Shown here piece by piece: positions 16,320 through 25,260 of a stretch of 64,000 bases of DNA. Position 1 is the first letter of the stretch. Each line of letters starts with the position of its first letter. Below the pieces are notes generated by a model. The model saw nothing but the letters and a program-made list of their open reading frames with translations, ran no database searches and had not been told where the DNA came from. Source of the DNA: Actinoplanes campanulatus (GTDB lineage Bacteria > Actinomycetota > Actinomycetes > Mycobacteriales > Micromonosporaceae); NCBI RefSeq assembly GCF_014647795.1, contig NZ_BMPW01000017.1, forward strand, positions 181,215 through 245,214, written 5' to 3'. The position numbers and the translations under genes were made by a program.

Positions 16320-17358
16320 CGGTCTGCTGCGCCGTCTCGTCGACGAGCCGGACGGGGTCGCCGACTCCGACCGCGAGCATGTGACGTCGTGCGCGCATTG
16401 CCGGTCCCGTCTCGTCGAGGCGGAGGCCGACGCTCTGCTGGTCGAGTCGGCGCTGCGGTTCGACGTGGCGCCGGACGTGGACGCGGCCTGGAATCGCCTG
16501 GTCACCGCGGCGCCGGTGGCCGTGCCGGTGCGTAACAGGCGCAGGTTCGCGGTCCGCAGCCCGTTCGTCGCCGTGGTCGGGGTGGTGGCGCTGCTGGGCG
16601 GGGCTTCGGCGGCCGCGGCCGGGGACTGGTTCCAGATCTTCCACACCGAGAAGGTCGCGCCGGTGACCGTGGAACAGGCTGACCTGGTCGCCTTGCCGGA
16701 TCTGTCGTCCTATGGCGCTATGACCGTAGCGGAACGGCCGAATGTCCGAAGCGTCGAAGGCGCCAACGAGGCGCGGCGGATCACCGGGCTCCCCACTCCC
16801 CTGGTCAAGGAGTTGCCGCGTGGCGTGACCGGCCAACCACGTTTCGTCGTAGGAAATCGGATGAAGGCGATTTTCGCCTTCGATCGCGAGAAGGCCGAGC
16901 AGACGCTCGGTCAGCCGATGCCCGAGCCGCCCGCCGGCCTCTCGACCAGCCAATTCAGCCTCACCGCCGGCCCCGGTCTGGCCGCCGTCTGGTCCGAGGC
17001 CCGCGGCGTGCCGGCGCTGATCGTCGGCCGGGTGAAAGCGCCGACCGCCTACTCGACCGGGGTGCCGTTCGAGACCGGCCTCGACTACCTGCTCACCCTG
17101 CCCGGCCTGCCGGCGACCGTCGCCGACCAGTTGCGGAGTTTCAAGAACGCCACCACCCTGCCGCTGCTGGTGAGGTCGGCGACGCAGGTCAGCTTCACCA
17201 CGGACGTCAACGGCACACCGGCGACCGTTCTGGCCAGCCGGGACGGGGCCGTCTCCACGGTCGTCTGGGTGGAGAAGGGACACGTCAACGCGGTCGGCGG
17301 CACGCTCAGCACCGACGAGGTCCTCGACGTGGCCCGGAACCTGCGGTGGAAGCAGTGA
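16303..17358 (+). CDS. membrane anti-sigma factor with HxxxCxxC zinc finger
   Basis: The N-terminal cytoplasmic part carries HVTSCAHC (residues about 27-34), the H-x3-C-x2-C signature of zinc anti-sigma domains. One membrane helix follows (about 87-107), then an extracytoplasmic domain of about 240 aa with no family I can name. By analogy it holds the sigma factor at the membrane and releases it on an outside signal. ATG 16303 overlaps the sigma stop by 17 bp, and its own 3' end overlaps the ABC ATPase gene by 13 bp. The large outside domain is the likely sensor. Confidence 0.8.
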   Translation: MPHPSDGLLRRLVDEPDGVADSDREHVTSCAHCRSRLVEAEADALLVESALRFDVAPDVDAAWNRLVTAAPVAVPVRNRRRFAVRSPFVAVVGVVALLGGASAAAAGDWFQIFHTEKVAPVTVEQADLVALPDLSSYGAMTVAERPNVRSVEGANEARRITGLPTPLVKELPRGVTGQPRFVVGNRMKAIFAFDREKAEQTLGQPMPEPPAGLSTSQFSLTAGPGLAAVWSEARGVPALIVGRVKAPTAYSTGVPFETGLDYLLTLPGLPATVADQLRSFKNATTLPLLVRSATQVSFTTDVNGTPATVLASRDGAVSTVVWVEKGHVNAVGGTLSTDEVLDVARNLRWKQ

Positions 17359-18254
17359 CCGACTCCCCCGCCGTGTGGGCCTCCCACCTGCGCAAACGCT
17401 ATCGGAAGCGGGTCGCGGTGGACGGCGTGTCGTTCACCGTGGCCCGCGGCGAGGTGCTCGGGCTGCTCGGGCCGAACGGGGCCGGCAAGACCAGCGTCAT
17501 CAAGATGATGCTCGGCCTGGTCCGGCCGGATGCCGGCGAGGTGATGCTGCTCGGCCGCCCGAACACCGATCCACGGTCCCGGGAGCGGGTCGGCTATCTG
17601 CCCGAACTGTTCCGCTATCAGCCGTGGCTCACCGCCGACGAGGTCCTGGCCCTGCACGTACGCCTGGCCGGGGTGACCGTTTCCGATCGCGAACGTCGTG
17701 ACGGGCTCGGCCTCGTCGGTCTCGCCGACCGGGCATCCGACCGGGTGGGCGGCTTCTCCAAGGGCATGCAGCAGCGGCTCGGCCTCGCGGTGGCGCTGGT
17801 GGCCCGGCCGGAGCTGGTGGTGCTCGACGAGCCGACCAGCGCCCTCGACCCGCTGGGCCGCGCCGACGTCCGTGACCTGCTGCTCTCGTTGAAACAGCGG
17901 CGGGTCGCGGTGCTGCTGAACTCGCATCTGATCGGTGAGGTGGAGCGGGTCTGCGACCGGGTGCTGATCCTCGACCGGGGCCGGGTGGCGGCATCCGGCA
18001 CCCTGGCCGAGTTGCTCGGGCGCCGGTCGCTCCGCTTGCGCCTCACTTCCGTGAACGACGAGGCACGGTCCGTTCTCGGCTCCTTCGAGCGCGAGGATGA
18101 TCTTTACACCGTCGACATGCCCGACGACGTCCCCGCGCTCGTCGCCGACCTGGTCGAACACGGGGTGCGGGTGCACGCCGTGGAACCGGCCCGCGCCACC
18201 CTCGAGGAGCGGCTGCTCGACATCCTGCGCACCCACCCGGAGGAGCACCGGTGA
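17346..18254 (+). CDS. ABC transporter ATP-binding protein
   Basis: Complete ATPase: Walker A GPNGAGKT, signature GFSKGMQQR in place of LSGGQ, Walker B LVVLDEPT, and switch His in NSHLIGEVE. A C-terminal extension of about 80 residues follows the CcmA/NatA type. It pairs with the permease that overlaps it by 4 bp (GTGA). GTG 17346 lies inside the end of the anti-sigma gene; GTG 17355 is an alternative. The sigma-anti-sigma-transporter run suggests the exporter responds to the same envelope signal. Confidence 0.9.
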   Translation: MEAVTDSPAVWASHLRKRYRKRVAVDGVSFTVARGEVLGLLGPNGAGKTSVIKMMLGLVRPDAGEVMLLGRPNTDPRSRERVGYLPELFRYQPWLTADEVLALHVRLAGVTVSDRERRDGLGLVGLADRASDRVGGFSKGMQQRLGLAVALVARPELVVLDEPTSALDPLGRADVRDLLLSLKQRRVAVLLNSHLIGEVERVCDRVLILDRGRVAASGTLAELLGRRSLRLRLTSVNDEARSVLGSFEREDDLYTVDMPDDVPALVADLVEHGVRVHAVEPARATLEERLLDILRTHPEEHR

Positions 18255-19090
18255 CCGTCCTGACCATCGCCACGCTGACCCTGCGGGAGGCGTCCCGGCG
18301 CCGGGTGCTGCGGTCGCTGGCCGTCCTGACCGTGCTGCTGCTGACGCTCAGCGCGTGGGGCTTCTCCCGGATCGACGCCGAGTTCGGGGGCCTGACCAGC
18401 GGCGAGGCCAAGGTCGCCGGGTCGACGGTGCTGAACCTGGTGATGTTCGGCTACAGCCTGATCGCCGCGCTCGGCACCGCCTTCCTGGCCGGGCCCAGCC
18501 TGGCCGGGGAGGTCGAGTCCGGGATCGCGCTGGCCATGATGACCAGGCCGATCCGCCGGTGGACGGTGCTGCTCGGCAAGTGGCTGGGCCTGGTCGCGTT
18601 CGGATCCGGGTTCGTGGCGGTCGCCGGGGTGGCCCAGTTCCTGATCGTGTACCTGACCGTCGGCTACTGGCCGCCGCATCCGGTGACCGGTCTGCTGCTG
18701 CTGGCCGGGCAGACGGCCGCGCTGCTCACCCTGGGTCTGCTGTTCGCGACCGCGATCTCGCCGATGGCGTCCGGAATCGTGGCGGTCGGGCTGTTCGGCG
18801 CCACCTGGATCGCCGGGGTGGTCGGGTCGGTCGGTGAGGCCCTCGGCAATCCGAGCGTCGCCCAGATCGGGGTGGTGTCGCGGATGCTGCTGCCCACCGA
18901 CGGGCTGTGGCGCGGTGCGATGAACGCGTTCCAGGATCCGGCGCTGCTCGCCCAGATCGGCACCGGCGTGGAGGAGTCACCGTTCCTGAGCATGGCGCCG
19001 CTCACTCCCGCCTACCTGACGTGGGCGGCGATCTGGACGCTGCTGGTGCTGGGCCTGGCCGCGCTCGGTTTCCAGCGCCGCGACCTGTGA
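18251..19090 (+). CDS. ABC-2 type transporter permease
   Basis: Integral membrane protein of 279 aa with about six hydrophobic segments, beginning after the short helical N-terminus [21 protein letters not shown] periplasmic-side loop follows helix 1, as in NosY/ABC-2 permeases. It is the partner of the ATPase just upstream, with which it overlaps by 4 bp. The exported substrate is unknown. The LexA-like gene begins 47 bp after its stop. Confidence 0.87.
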   Translation: MTVLTIATLTLREASRRRVLRSLAVLTVLLLTLSAWGFSRIDAEFGGLTSGEAKVAGSTVLNLVMFGYSLIAALGTAFLAGPSLAGEVESGIALAMMTRPIRRWTVLLGKWLGLVAFGSGFVAVAGVAQFLIVYLTVGYWPPHPVTGLLLLAGQTAALLTLGLLFATAISPMASGIVAVGLFGATWIAGVVGSVGEALGNPSVAQIGVVSRMLLPTDGLWRGAMNAFQDPALLAQIGTGVEESPFLSMAPLTPAYLTWAAIWTLLVLGLAALGFQRRDL

Positions 19091-19137
19091 CGGCGCGCCG
19101 ATTTCGCCGCGGGGGACGAATAGGGCAGGATCACCAG

Positions 19138-19767
19138 GTGCTCGACGAGGACCTGCCCGCGCTGCCCGACCGCCTCCAGCGGATCCTTCTGGCGATCCGG
19201 GACTCGGTCGTCAAACACGGTTACGCGCCGTCGACCCGGGAGATCGCGGACGGGCTCGGCATGTCGGCGTCCACGGTGAGCCGGCATCTGCGCACGCTGG
19301 AGGAGTTCGGCTACCTGCGGCGCGGGCGTGGCGTGGCGCGGCCGGTCGACGTCCGCATGTTCCTGGAGACCGAGCCGGTGCGGTCCGACGACACGGTCGG
19401 GGTCCCGCTGGTCGGCACGATCGCGGCGGGCGCCCCGATTCTCGCCACCGGCGACGACACCGAGGAACTGCTGAACCTGCCGCGCGACCTGGTCGGCCGG
19501 GGCACGCTGTTCAGCCTGCGGGTACAGGGTGACTCGATGGTCGACGCGGCCATCTGCGACGGCGACATCGTCGTGGTCCGTCAGCAGTCCGAGGCCTGGA
19601 ACGGCGACATCGTCGCCGCGATGATCGACGACGAGGCGACGGTCAAGGTCTTCCGGCGGCGCGGCGGCCACGTCCTGCTCGAGCCGCGAAACCCGGCTTA
19701 CCAGCCGATCCCCGGCGACGACGCGGTCATCCTCGGCAAGGTCGTCACGGTCCTGCGCCGCGTCTGA
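19138..19767 (+). CDS. LexA-like repressor (probable paralogue)
   Basis: Protein of 209 aa with an N-terminal winged helix (residues about 31-65, [20 protein letters not shown]) and a C-terminal S24 self-cleavage domain. The cleavage bond is A97-G98 in TIAAGAP, the nucleophile S133 lies in GDSMVDA, and the general base K170 in EATVKVF. All are intact. The recognition helix lacks the usual actinobacterial LexA phrase T-S-x-S-V-x-H-Q-L, so its operator may differ. GTG 19138 follows AGGGCAGG. Its neighbours are an ABC transporter, not nrdR as around the housekeeping lexA. I read no SOS box just upstream. Confidence 0.82.
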   Translation: MLDEDLPALPDRLQRILLAIRDSVVKHGYAPSTREIADGLGMSASTVSRHLRTLEEFGYLRRGRGVARPVDVRMFLETEPVRSDDTVGVPLVGTIAAGAPILATGDDTEELLNLPRDLVGRGTLFSLRVQGDSMVDAAICDGDIVVVRQQSEAWNGDIVAAMIDDEATVKVFRRRGGHVLLEPRNPAYQPIPGDDAVILGKVVTVLRRV

Positions 19768-20095
19768 CCCCTCCCCGGTACGCTCACCGCACGCGACCTC
19801 ACCACCCACTCCGGTCCGCAGCGCGACCCCGGTCCGCCCGCATGGTCACCCTCGCCGCCGCGGCCCGGATCACCCACGTGACCGTCGCTCCGGGTTGGCG
19901 TCGCTCACTTGTTCCACAGAGCTTGAGCCGCGGCCGTTCGACGTCTTTCCGACTGTCCGACCCGTCTCGACGGCCACTAATGTATCGATGATGACCGCCG
20001 GGCATCCCTGGATCGCTGCCCGAGGCCACATCCTGTCGGGAACACTCGCCGCCGCGGACCCGTACAGCCGGATCGAGGCGAGGAGATGACCGGAC
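19768..20095. other. gene-free stretch before TPR gene
   Basis: The 328 bp hold no open frame with convincing coding bias. Two copies of CCGGTCCGC lie at about 19811-19840. A -10-like TAATGT occurs near 19979, about 110 bp before the TPR start, and could be its promoter. Nothing else was identified. Confidence 0.4.
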
Positions 20096-20977
20096 ATGGG
20101 CGGATCCGAATCTTCCCCACCACAACCCCGGATCGACGGCATGGTGCCGATCAACTTCGGCCGACAGGTAGAGGTGCACCGTCTCGCGGTCGCCGGCGGC
20201 GAAACGCAGATCGCCCGCGCCACCGGTAAGCGGCTGGGCCAGGCGCTGCTGCCCAGATCAAGGTTCGCCGAGGCGCATGCCATCGCTACCGCGACGCTGA
20301 CCCTGGGCCCGGACGCCGGTGCCTTCTACGATCGGGGCTGGGCCCGCCGGGCGACCGGCCGGCCCCAGCCGGCACTGGACGACTACCAGCAGGCCCTGCA
20401 TCTGTACCAGCGGGCCGGCGATCACGGCAACGAAGCCGCCACCCTCAACAACATCGGCAACGTGCACAACGGGCTGGGCGACCGGCGACAGGCGCTCGAC
20501 TACTACCAGCAGGCCCTGCCCATCCTGCGGGAGGTCGCCGACCGGGCCGGCGAAGCGGTCACCCTCAACAACATCGGCCTCGCGTATGACGGGCTGGGCG
20601 ACCGACAGCAAGCACTCGACTACTACCAGCAGGCCCTGCCCATCACCCGGGAGGTCGGCGACCGGGCCACCGAAGCCACCACCCTCAACAACATCGGCAG
20701 CGTGTACGACGGGCTGGGCGACCGGAGGCAGGCATTGGACTACCTTCACCGGGCCCTCCCCATCAGCCGGGAGGTCGGCGACCGGGCCGGCGAAGCGGTC
20801 ACCTGGTACAACCTCGCGATGATCCACCGGGTCGACGGCAACCTCGTCCTGGCCGTCGCCGAACTCGAACGCGTCGTCGACCTCGACCGGCAGGTCGGAC
20901 ACCCCGACCTGGCCGACGACACCGCCATGCTGAAGCAGGTACGTCACGAACTGGCACAGACCCACATCGAGACCTGA
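20096..20977 (+). CDS. tetratricopeptide repeat protein with near-identical repeats
   Basis: A 293-aa protein whose residues about 90-250 are consecutive 40-residue TPR units of the TTC28/FDAR style. Each has LNNIG--YDGLGDRRQALDYY and QQALPI--REVGDRAGEAV. The length of 40 residues rather than 34 matches TPR_12-type repeats common in AfsR-like regulators and STAND proteins, but no ATPase or effector domain is attached. The short N-terminal region (about 1-85) contains a QIARATGKRLGQALL helix. ATG 20096 follows GAGGAG at 11 nt. Probably a protein-binding adaptor. Confidence 0.78.
   Translation: MGGSESSPPQPRIDGMVPINFGRQVEVHRLAVAGGETQIARATGKRLGQALLPRSRFAEAHAIATATLTLGPDAGAFYDRGWARRATGRPQPALDDYQQALHLYQRAGDHGNEAATLNNIGNVHNGLGDRRQALDYYQQALPILREVADRAGEAVTLNNIGLAYDGLGDRQQALDYYQQALPITREVGDRATEATTLNNIGSVYDGLGDRRQALDYLHRALPISREVGDRAGEAVTWYNLAMIHRVDGNLVLAVAELERVVDLDRQVGHPDLADDTAMLKQVRHELAQTHIET
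20379..20829 (+). repeat. 120-bp tandem repeats within TPR gene
   Basis: The DNA repeats with a 120-bp period: copies of GACTACCAGCAGGCCCTGC-like sequence recur at about 20379, 20499, 20619 and 20739, and CACCCTCAACAACATCGGC-like sequence at 20439, 20559 and 20679. Identity is high even at silent positions, which suggests recent duplication or gene conversion rather than old TPR divergence. Confidence 0.8.
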
Positions 20978-20997
20978 TCATTTGCCGGCCGGGAAGG

Positions 20998-21567
20998 TCA
21001 GGTGCGGGTGGTGCTGGTCAGGTAGCCGGGGAGGCGGATGTGGTCGCCGTTCCAGAAAGCGGCCACCTCGGCCGGCATGACCTTGGTGTTCGTCCAGTCC
21101 GGGGCGGTGAAGACGGAGCGCAGGTAGTCCTCGGTGACGCCCCAGCCCTGGTCGGCCTCGACGCCGATGGCCAGCACGAAGAGGCTCCCGCCCGGGACGA
21201 GGAGGGTGGGCAGCAGGGCGAGGTAGCCTTCCACGCCGCCCCAGCGGTGCAGGCTGTGCAGCAGGCCGGAGTCGAACACGATGTCGAACGGATCCATCGC
21301 CAGCTCGATGACGTCGCAGACCCGGAAGTCGACGGTCACCGCGGCGGCGAATGCCTTGGTGCGGGCGCGTTCGATCGCGACGGACGAGATGTCGACAGCG
21401 GTCACCTGGTGGCCGCGGCGGGCGAGGGAGATCGCCAGTTCGCCGGTGCCGCAGCCGAGGTCCAGGACGGACGCCCCGCGCGTCATCACCTCGGCGAGCG
21501 CGGGCTGTGGTCCGCCGATCTCCCAGGGTGTGGCGCCCTCCTGATAGATCTCGTCGTAGTCGGGCAT
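20998..21567 (-). CDS. class I SAM-dependent methyltransferase
   Basis: Rossmann methyltransferase of 189 aa with motif I VLDLGCGTGELA, the acidic residue after strand 2 in VTAVDIS, and motif IV FDIVFDSGLLH. The substrate is unknown; the short C-terminal cap resembles thiopurine- or tellurite-type small-molecule methyltransferases. ATG 21567 has AGGAG at 5 nt (GTG 21570 is adjacent). It is convergent with the TPR gene, and only about 20 bp separate their stops. Confidence 0.87.
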   Translation of the reverse strand: MPDYDEIYQEGATPWEIGGPQPALAEVMTRGASVLDLGCGTGELAISLARRGHQVTAVDISSVAIERARTKAFAAAVTVDFRVCDVIELAMDPFDIVFDSGLLHSLHRWGGVEGYLALLPTLLVPGGSLFVLAIGVEADQGWGVTEDYLRSVFTAPDWTNTKVMPAEVAAFWNGDHIRLPGYLTSTTRT

Positions 21568-21703
21568 CACGGCTCCTCGACGCCGCTGATCCGATATCTG
21601 CGAACGTCGGCGGCGGTGATCGGCGGCGGCTCGGGCCCGAGTTCACCCGCGATGATGATCAATGCGCCTCCCGGGTCGGCGGCTGGCCTCTCTTCGACTT
21701 TAT

Positions 21704-21749
21704 CCACGTCGAAGGCCGGGCCGCGATCACGGCCCGGCCTTCGACGTGG
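21704..21749. terminator. perfect 20-bp hairpin after chemoreceptor
   Basis: Arms 21704-21723 and 21730-21749 are exact reverse complements with a 6-nt loop, directly abutting the stop codon of the minus-strand chemoreceptor. No U-tract follows. It is one of several long GC-rich hairpins in the window at gene ends. Confidence 0.75.
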
Positions 21750-23423
21750 TCAGTACCGGTACTGCGCCACGAGGCCCTGCAGCTCGGTGCCCATGCGGGC
21801 CAGGTCCGCGCTGGCCTGCCTGGTGTCCGCGACACCGATCGCGGCCAGCTGTGAGGCCTCGGCGACACCGGCGACGGTGGTGGCGATCTCGGTGGCGCCC
21901 GCCGCGGCGTCGGAGACGCTGCGGCTGATCTCGCTGGTCGTCGCGGCCTGCTCCTCGACGGCGCTCGCGATCGTGGTCTGGTAGTCGTTGATGCGGGCGA
22001 TCACGTGGGTGATCTCGCCGATCGCCTCGACCGCGCCCTTCGCGTCGGTCTGGATGGCCTGCACCCGGCGGGAGATCTCCTCGGTGGCGCGGGCCGTCTC
22101 CTGGGCCAGGTCCTTGACCTCGGTGGCGACGACCGCGAAGCCCTTGCCCGCCTCGCCGGCACGGGCGGACTCGATGGTGGCGTTCAGCGCGAGCAGGTTC
22201 GTCTGCTCGGCGATCGCGGTGATCACCTTGATCACGTCGCCGATCTCGGACGACGACACGCCGAGCTTCGCCACGGTGGCGTTGGTGTTGCCGGCCAGGA
22301 TGACCGCGTCTTGGCCGACCCGTGCCGCCTCGGTGGTGTTCTGGGAGATCTCGTTGATGGACGCGCCCATCTCCTCGGTGCCGGCCGCGACGATCTGCAC
22401 GTTGTGTGACACCTGGTCGGCCGTGTCGGCGACCTGGGTCGCCATGCGGCTCGCGTCGCCGGAGCCGGCCGCCACCTGGTCGCTGGTGACGGACAGTTCC
22501 TCGGACGCCGCGGCGAGCGTGTCGGCGTTGCCGGCCACGGCGCGGACCAGGACCAGGCTGCGTTCCAGCTCCTCGTTGAACGCGTCGGCCAGTTGTCCCA
22601 GCTCACGGCTGCCGGCCGGCTGGAGCCGGAACGACAGGTCGTAGACGTCGCGCTTGCGGAGCGCGTCGGTGTAGCGGACCACGATCCGCCCGACCTTGGA
22701 CTGGAGGAGGAACACCACGCCGCCCATCACCAGCGGCAGCAGGACCGCGAGCGCGACGAGCAGGTGGATGGCGTTCTGGATCGACTGTTCCGCGTCGCTG
22801 ACGATGGCCGCGGCCCGGTCGTTCAGCAGTTGCTGGAAGTGCTGGAGCGGCTCGGTGATCACCGCCTTGTCCGCGTGGTACTTCTCGTCGAACATGATCG
22901 TCCGGGCGACCGCGAGCTTCTTCGCGTCGCTGAGCGCCGCGTCGGCCTCGGACAGCTCGACGTCCGCGATCGCCGGCGGCATGTCCGCCTCGGGCACCCC
23001 GGTCGCTTCGAGGACCAGCCGCTGTGATCGTGACTCGGTCTCGACCAGTGCGTCGGAGTTCGCCTTGGCCTCGTCGACGAGCGCCAGTTCGTCCGGGGTG
23101 GCGCCGAGTTCCTTGAGCTGGCTCACCACCTGGTCGCGGGTCTTGGTGGTGTCGATCTCGTGCCAGTACGCGTCGAGGTGTTCCGCCTCGGTGGTGACGG
23201 CGTACTGGCGGGCCTGGTCGGTCAGGAAGTCGGAGGCGCCGAGAAGCCGCACCCCCAGCGCGGCGAACCTGGCCTGGCGGTCGGCGGCCGTCTGTTGGTC
23301 GTCGACGGCGTCGCTGGTCAGGCTGACGCCGAGGACCAGGAGGCCGGTGATCAGGCCAAGGCTGCCGACGGCCACCTTGCTGACGGTGGATTGCCGTACC
23401 GCGGCCCGCTTCGAGATCGACAA
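21750..23423 (-). CDS. methyl-accepting chemotaxis protein
   Basis: Transmembrane chemoreceptor of 557 aa. The first helix spans about residues 17-37 and is followed by an outside helical sensor of about 190 aa. The second helix is at about 226-248 (LLVALAVLLPLVMGGVVFLL), then HAMP, then a long coiled-coil signalling domain. The kinase-contacting hairpin tip is EQTNLLALNATIESARAGEA. The start is TTG 23423 with GAGGAG 8 nt upstream; the earlier frame is not receptor-like. It would feed a CheA/CheW pathway, none of which lies in this window. Motile-spore actinomycetes such as Actinoplanes carry many such receptors. Confidence 0.9.
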   Translation of the reverse strand: MSISKRAAVRQSTVSKVAVGSLGLITGLLVLGVSLTSDAVDDQQTAADRQARFAALGVRLLGASDFLTDQARQYAVTTEAEHLDAYWHEIDTTKTRDQVVSQLKELGATPDELALVDEAKANSDALVETESRSQRLVLEATGVPEADMPPAIADVELSEADAALSDAKKLAVARTIMFDEKYHADKAVITEPLQHFQQLLNDRAAAIVSDAEQSIQNAIHLLVALAVLLPLVMGGVVFLLQSKVGRIVVRYTDALRKRDVYDLSFRLQPAGSRELGQLADAFNEELERSLVLVRAVAGNADTLAAASEELSVTSDQVAAGSGDASRMATQVADTADQVSHNVQIVAAGTEEMGASINEISQNTTEAARVGQDAVILAGNTNATVAKLGVSSSEIGDVIKVITAIAEQTNLLALNATIESARAGEAGKGFAVVATEVKDLAQETARATEEISRRVQAIQTDAKGAVEAIGEITHVIARINDYQTTIASAVEEQAATTSEISRSVSDAAAGATEIATTVAGVAEASQLAAIGVADTRQASADLARMGTELQGLVAQYRY

Positions 23424-23524
23424 GGGGCTTTCTCCTCGCTGTCGCTTCGCCGAACGTCTCCCGCAGCGATCGGTCGTCGCCACGACCGAATGAGGCGCGT
23501 CTCACGTAGTGAAACCGCTGGCAG

Positions 23525-24271
23525 TCAGGTGAGTCGGCGCAACAGGGTCTCGACACCGTCGAGGAGGCGGTCGAGGCCGAAGCGGAAGGAGCGGGCCGGG
23601 TCGCCGATGGCGTTGTACTCCTCGCCGGCGGCGGTGCCGACGCGCCCGGAGAGCGGGTAGGCGCCGGGGGGCATCACCCTCTCCAGGAGGGGCGCGTTGG
23701 CCTCCCACCATTCGGCGTCGCTGATGCCGGATTCCTCGGTGGTGCGGCGGGCCAAAATCGACGTGCGGGCGGAGCCGGCCGTGAAGTCGCAGACCATGGT
23801 GAGCACCTGGTCCATCTCCAGGTCGGCGAGCCCGTAGCCCTCCATGGCTTCGAGCTGCCACTCGTAGCGGGCGCAGCCGTGCGGGCCGATCCACGGCCGG
23901 CTGGACTCGACCTGGAGCAGCCACGGGTGGCGGTGGAACTCGTCCCACATGTGCCGGGCCACCCCGGCCAGGCGGTCGCGGAGCGGGCCGTCCGGGTGCG
24001 GCGGGTGCGGGGTCTCGCCGATGACCTCGTCGACCATGAGGCCGATCAGTTCGGAGCGGCCCGGCACGTACGTGTAGATGGACATCAGTTTGAGGCCGAG
24101 CCGGTCGGCGACCTTGCGCATGGAGAAGGCGGGCAGGCCGTCCTCGTCGGCGACAGCGATGCCGGCCCGGATGACCTCGTCGACGCTGACCCGCTGTTTG
24201 GGGCCGCGGGAGCCCTGCGGGGTGCCCAGCCGCGAGCGCCACAGAAGGTTCAAGGTCCGGTCCGGTTCCAT
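23525..24271 (-). CDS. TetR family regulator (TetR_C-type ligand domain)
   Basis: Protein of 248 aa. After a short basic tail (GSRGPKQRVSVDEVIRAGIA) it has a helix-turn-helix of the form MRKVADRLGLKLMSIYTYVP, typical of tetracycline-repressor-like regulators, and a C-terminal drug-binding half with HPWLLQV. It is divergent from an exporter operon and a perfect palindrome covers the exporter's probable transcription start, so it is the likely drug-responsive repressor of that exporter. Confidence 0.87.
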   Translation of the reverse strand: MEPDRTLNLLWRSRLGTPQGSRGPKQRVSVDEVIRAGIAVADEDGLPAFSMRKVADRLGLKLMSIYTYVPGRSELIGLMVDEVIGETPHPPHPDGPLRDRLAGVARHMWDEFHRHPWLLQVESSRPWIGPHGCARYEWQLEAMEGYGLADLEMDQVLTMVCDFTAGSARTSILARRTTEESGISDAEWWEANAPLLERVMPPGAYPLSGRVGTAAGEEYNAIGDPARSFRFGLDRLLDGVETLLRRLT

Positions 24272-24310
24272 TGGCACAGACTACCCCGTGAGGTGTACGG
24301 TGTTCCGCGC

Positions 24311-24335
24311 TACGATTTTCCGTAAGGGATACGGA
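24311..24335 (+). promoter_or_regulatory. exporter promoter with TetR operator
   Basis: TCCGTA (24319-24324) and TACGGA (24330-24335) form a perfect 6-bp inverted repeat around AGGGA. A -10-like TACGAT lies at 24311-24316, so the palindrome would sit on the transcription start, a typical repression site for the divergent TetR protein. Confidence 0.55.
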
Positions 24336-24351
24336 GTTAAGGAGCGTTCCT

Positions 24352-25260
24352 GTGGACACCCTGCTCGCCGAGGGACTGCGCAAGAGATATGGCGACCTCG
24401 ACGCCCTGGACGGCTTCGACCTGCACGTGCCGGCCGGGGTCATCCACGGCCTGCTCGGGCCGAACGGCGCCGGCAAGACCACCGCGGTGAAGGCCCTGAC
24501 CACCCTGATCGACCTGGACTCGGGCGTCGCCCGGGTCGCCGGCTTCGACGTCCGCACCCAGGCCGGGCAGGTGCGCGCGAGCATCGGCCTGGTCGGGCAG
24601 AACCCGGCGGTCGACGAGATCCTCGGCGGCCGGCAGAACCTGGTCATGTTCGGCCGCCTCTACGGGCTGAGCAAGGCCGCCGCCCGCGCCCGCGCCGACG
24701 AACTGCTCGACGTGTTCGGCCTGACCGGGGCGGCCGAGCGGGCCGTCTCCACCTACAGCGGGGGCATGCGCCGCCGCCTCGACATCGCCGCCGGCCTGGT
24801 GCTGACCCCGGCCGTGCTGTTCCTGGACGAACCGACCACCGGCCTGGACCCGCGGGCCCGCAACGAGGTGTGGACGAGCATCCGGGAGACCGCGGCCCGC
24901 GGCACCACGGTCCTGCTCACCACGCAGTATCTGGACGAGGCCGACCAGCTGGCCTCGGAGATCTCGGTGATGAACCACGGCCGGGTGATCGCCGAGGGCA
25001 GCCCCGAGGCCCTGAAGCGGAAGATCGGCGGCGACCGGGTGACCGTCACCCTGCACGGGCCGCTCGACGAGGCCGCCCGCGCGCTGGGCGGAACCGTCGA
25101 CGAGGAGACCCGGACGATCACGGTCGAGGTGACCGAGGGCCTGGCAGCGATCGTCCGCACGCTGGACGCGCTGGACGCGAGCATCGAGGACCTCCAGCTG
25201 CGCCGCCCCACCCTCGACGAGGTGTTCCTGACCCTGACCGAGAAGGAGCCAGTCACATGA
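24352..25260 (+). CDS. ABC transporter ATPase, DrrA-type
   Basis: Complete ATPase of 302 aa: Walker A GPNGAGKT, signature YSGGMRRRLD, Walker B VLFLDEPTTGLDP and switch region TTQYLDEADQLA. The Y-L-D-E-A-D-x-L-A phrase and C-terminal domain (RRPTLDEVFLTLT) are those of the daunorubicin-resistance DrrA group. It works with the permease that overlaps its stop by 4 bp. GTG 24352 follows AAGGAG. Regulated by the divergent TetR protein, judging by the operator. Probably a drug or lipid exporter. Confidence 0.92.
   Translation: MDTLLAEGLRKRYGDLDALDGFDLHVPAGVIHGLLGPNGAGKTTAVKALTTLIDLDSGVARVAGFDVRTQAGQVRASIGLVGQNPAVDEILGGRQNLVMFGRLYGLSKAAARARADELLDVFGLTGAAERAVSTYSGGMRRRLDIAAGLVLTPAVLFLDEPTTGLDPRARNEVWTSIRETAARGTTVLLTTQYLDEADQLASEISVMNHGRVIAEGSPEALKRKIGGDRVTVTLHGPLDEAARALGGTVDEETRTITVEVTEGLAAIVRTLDALDASIEDLQLRRPTLDEVFLTLTEKEPVT

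Noticed and set aside
20085-20095. ATG 20085 as start of the TPR gene
   Set aside because: It has the better Shine-Dalgarno but is out of frame with the TPR repeats.
19870-20283. Minus-strand frame before the TPR gene
   Set aside because: No family resemblance; it runs antisense into the TPR gene and lacks a ribosome site.
20379-20829. Possible CRISPR array
   Set aside because: The 120-bp period encodes 40-residue TPR units in frame, with no variable spacers.
24078-25256. Long plus-strand frame over the ABC ATPase
   Set aside because: The real ATPase lies in another frame with full Walker motifs; only the part after 25257 (the permease) is real.
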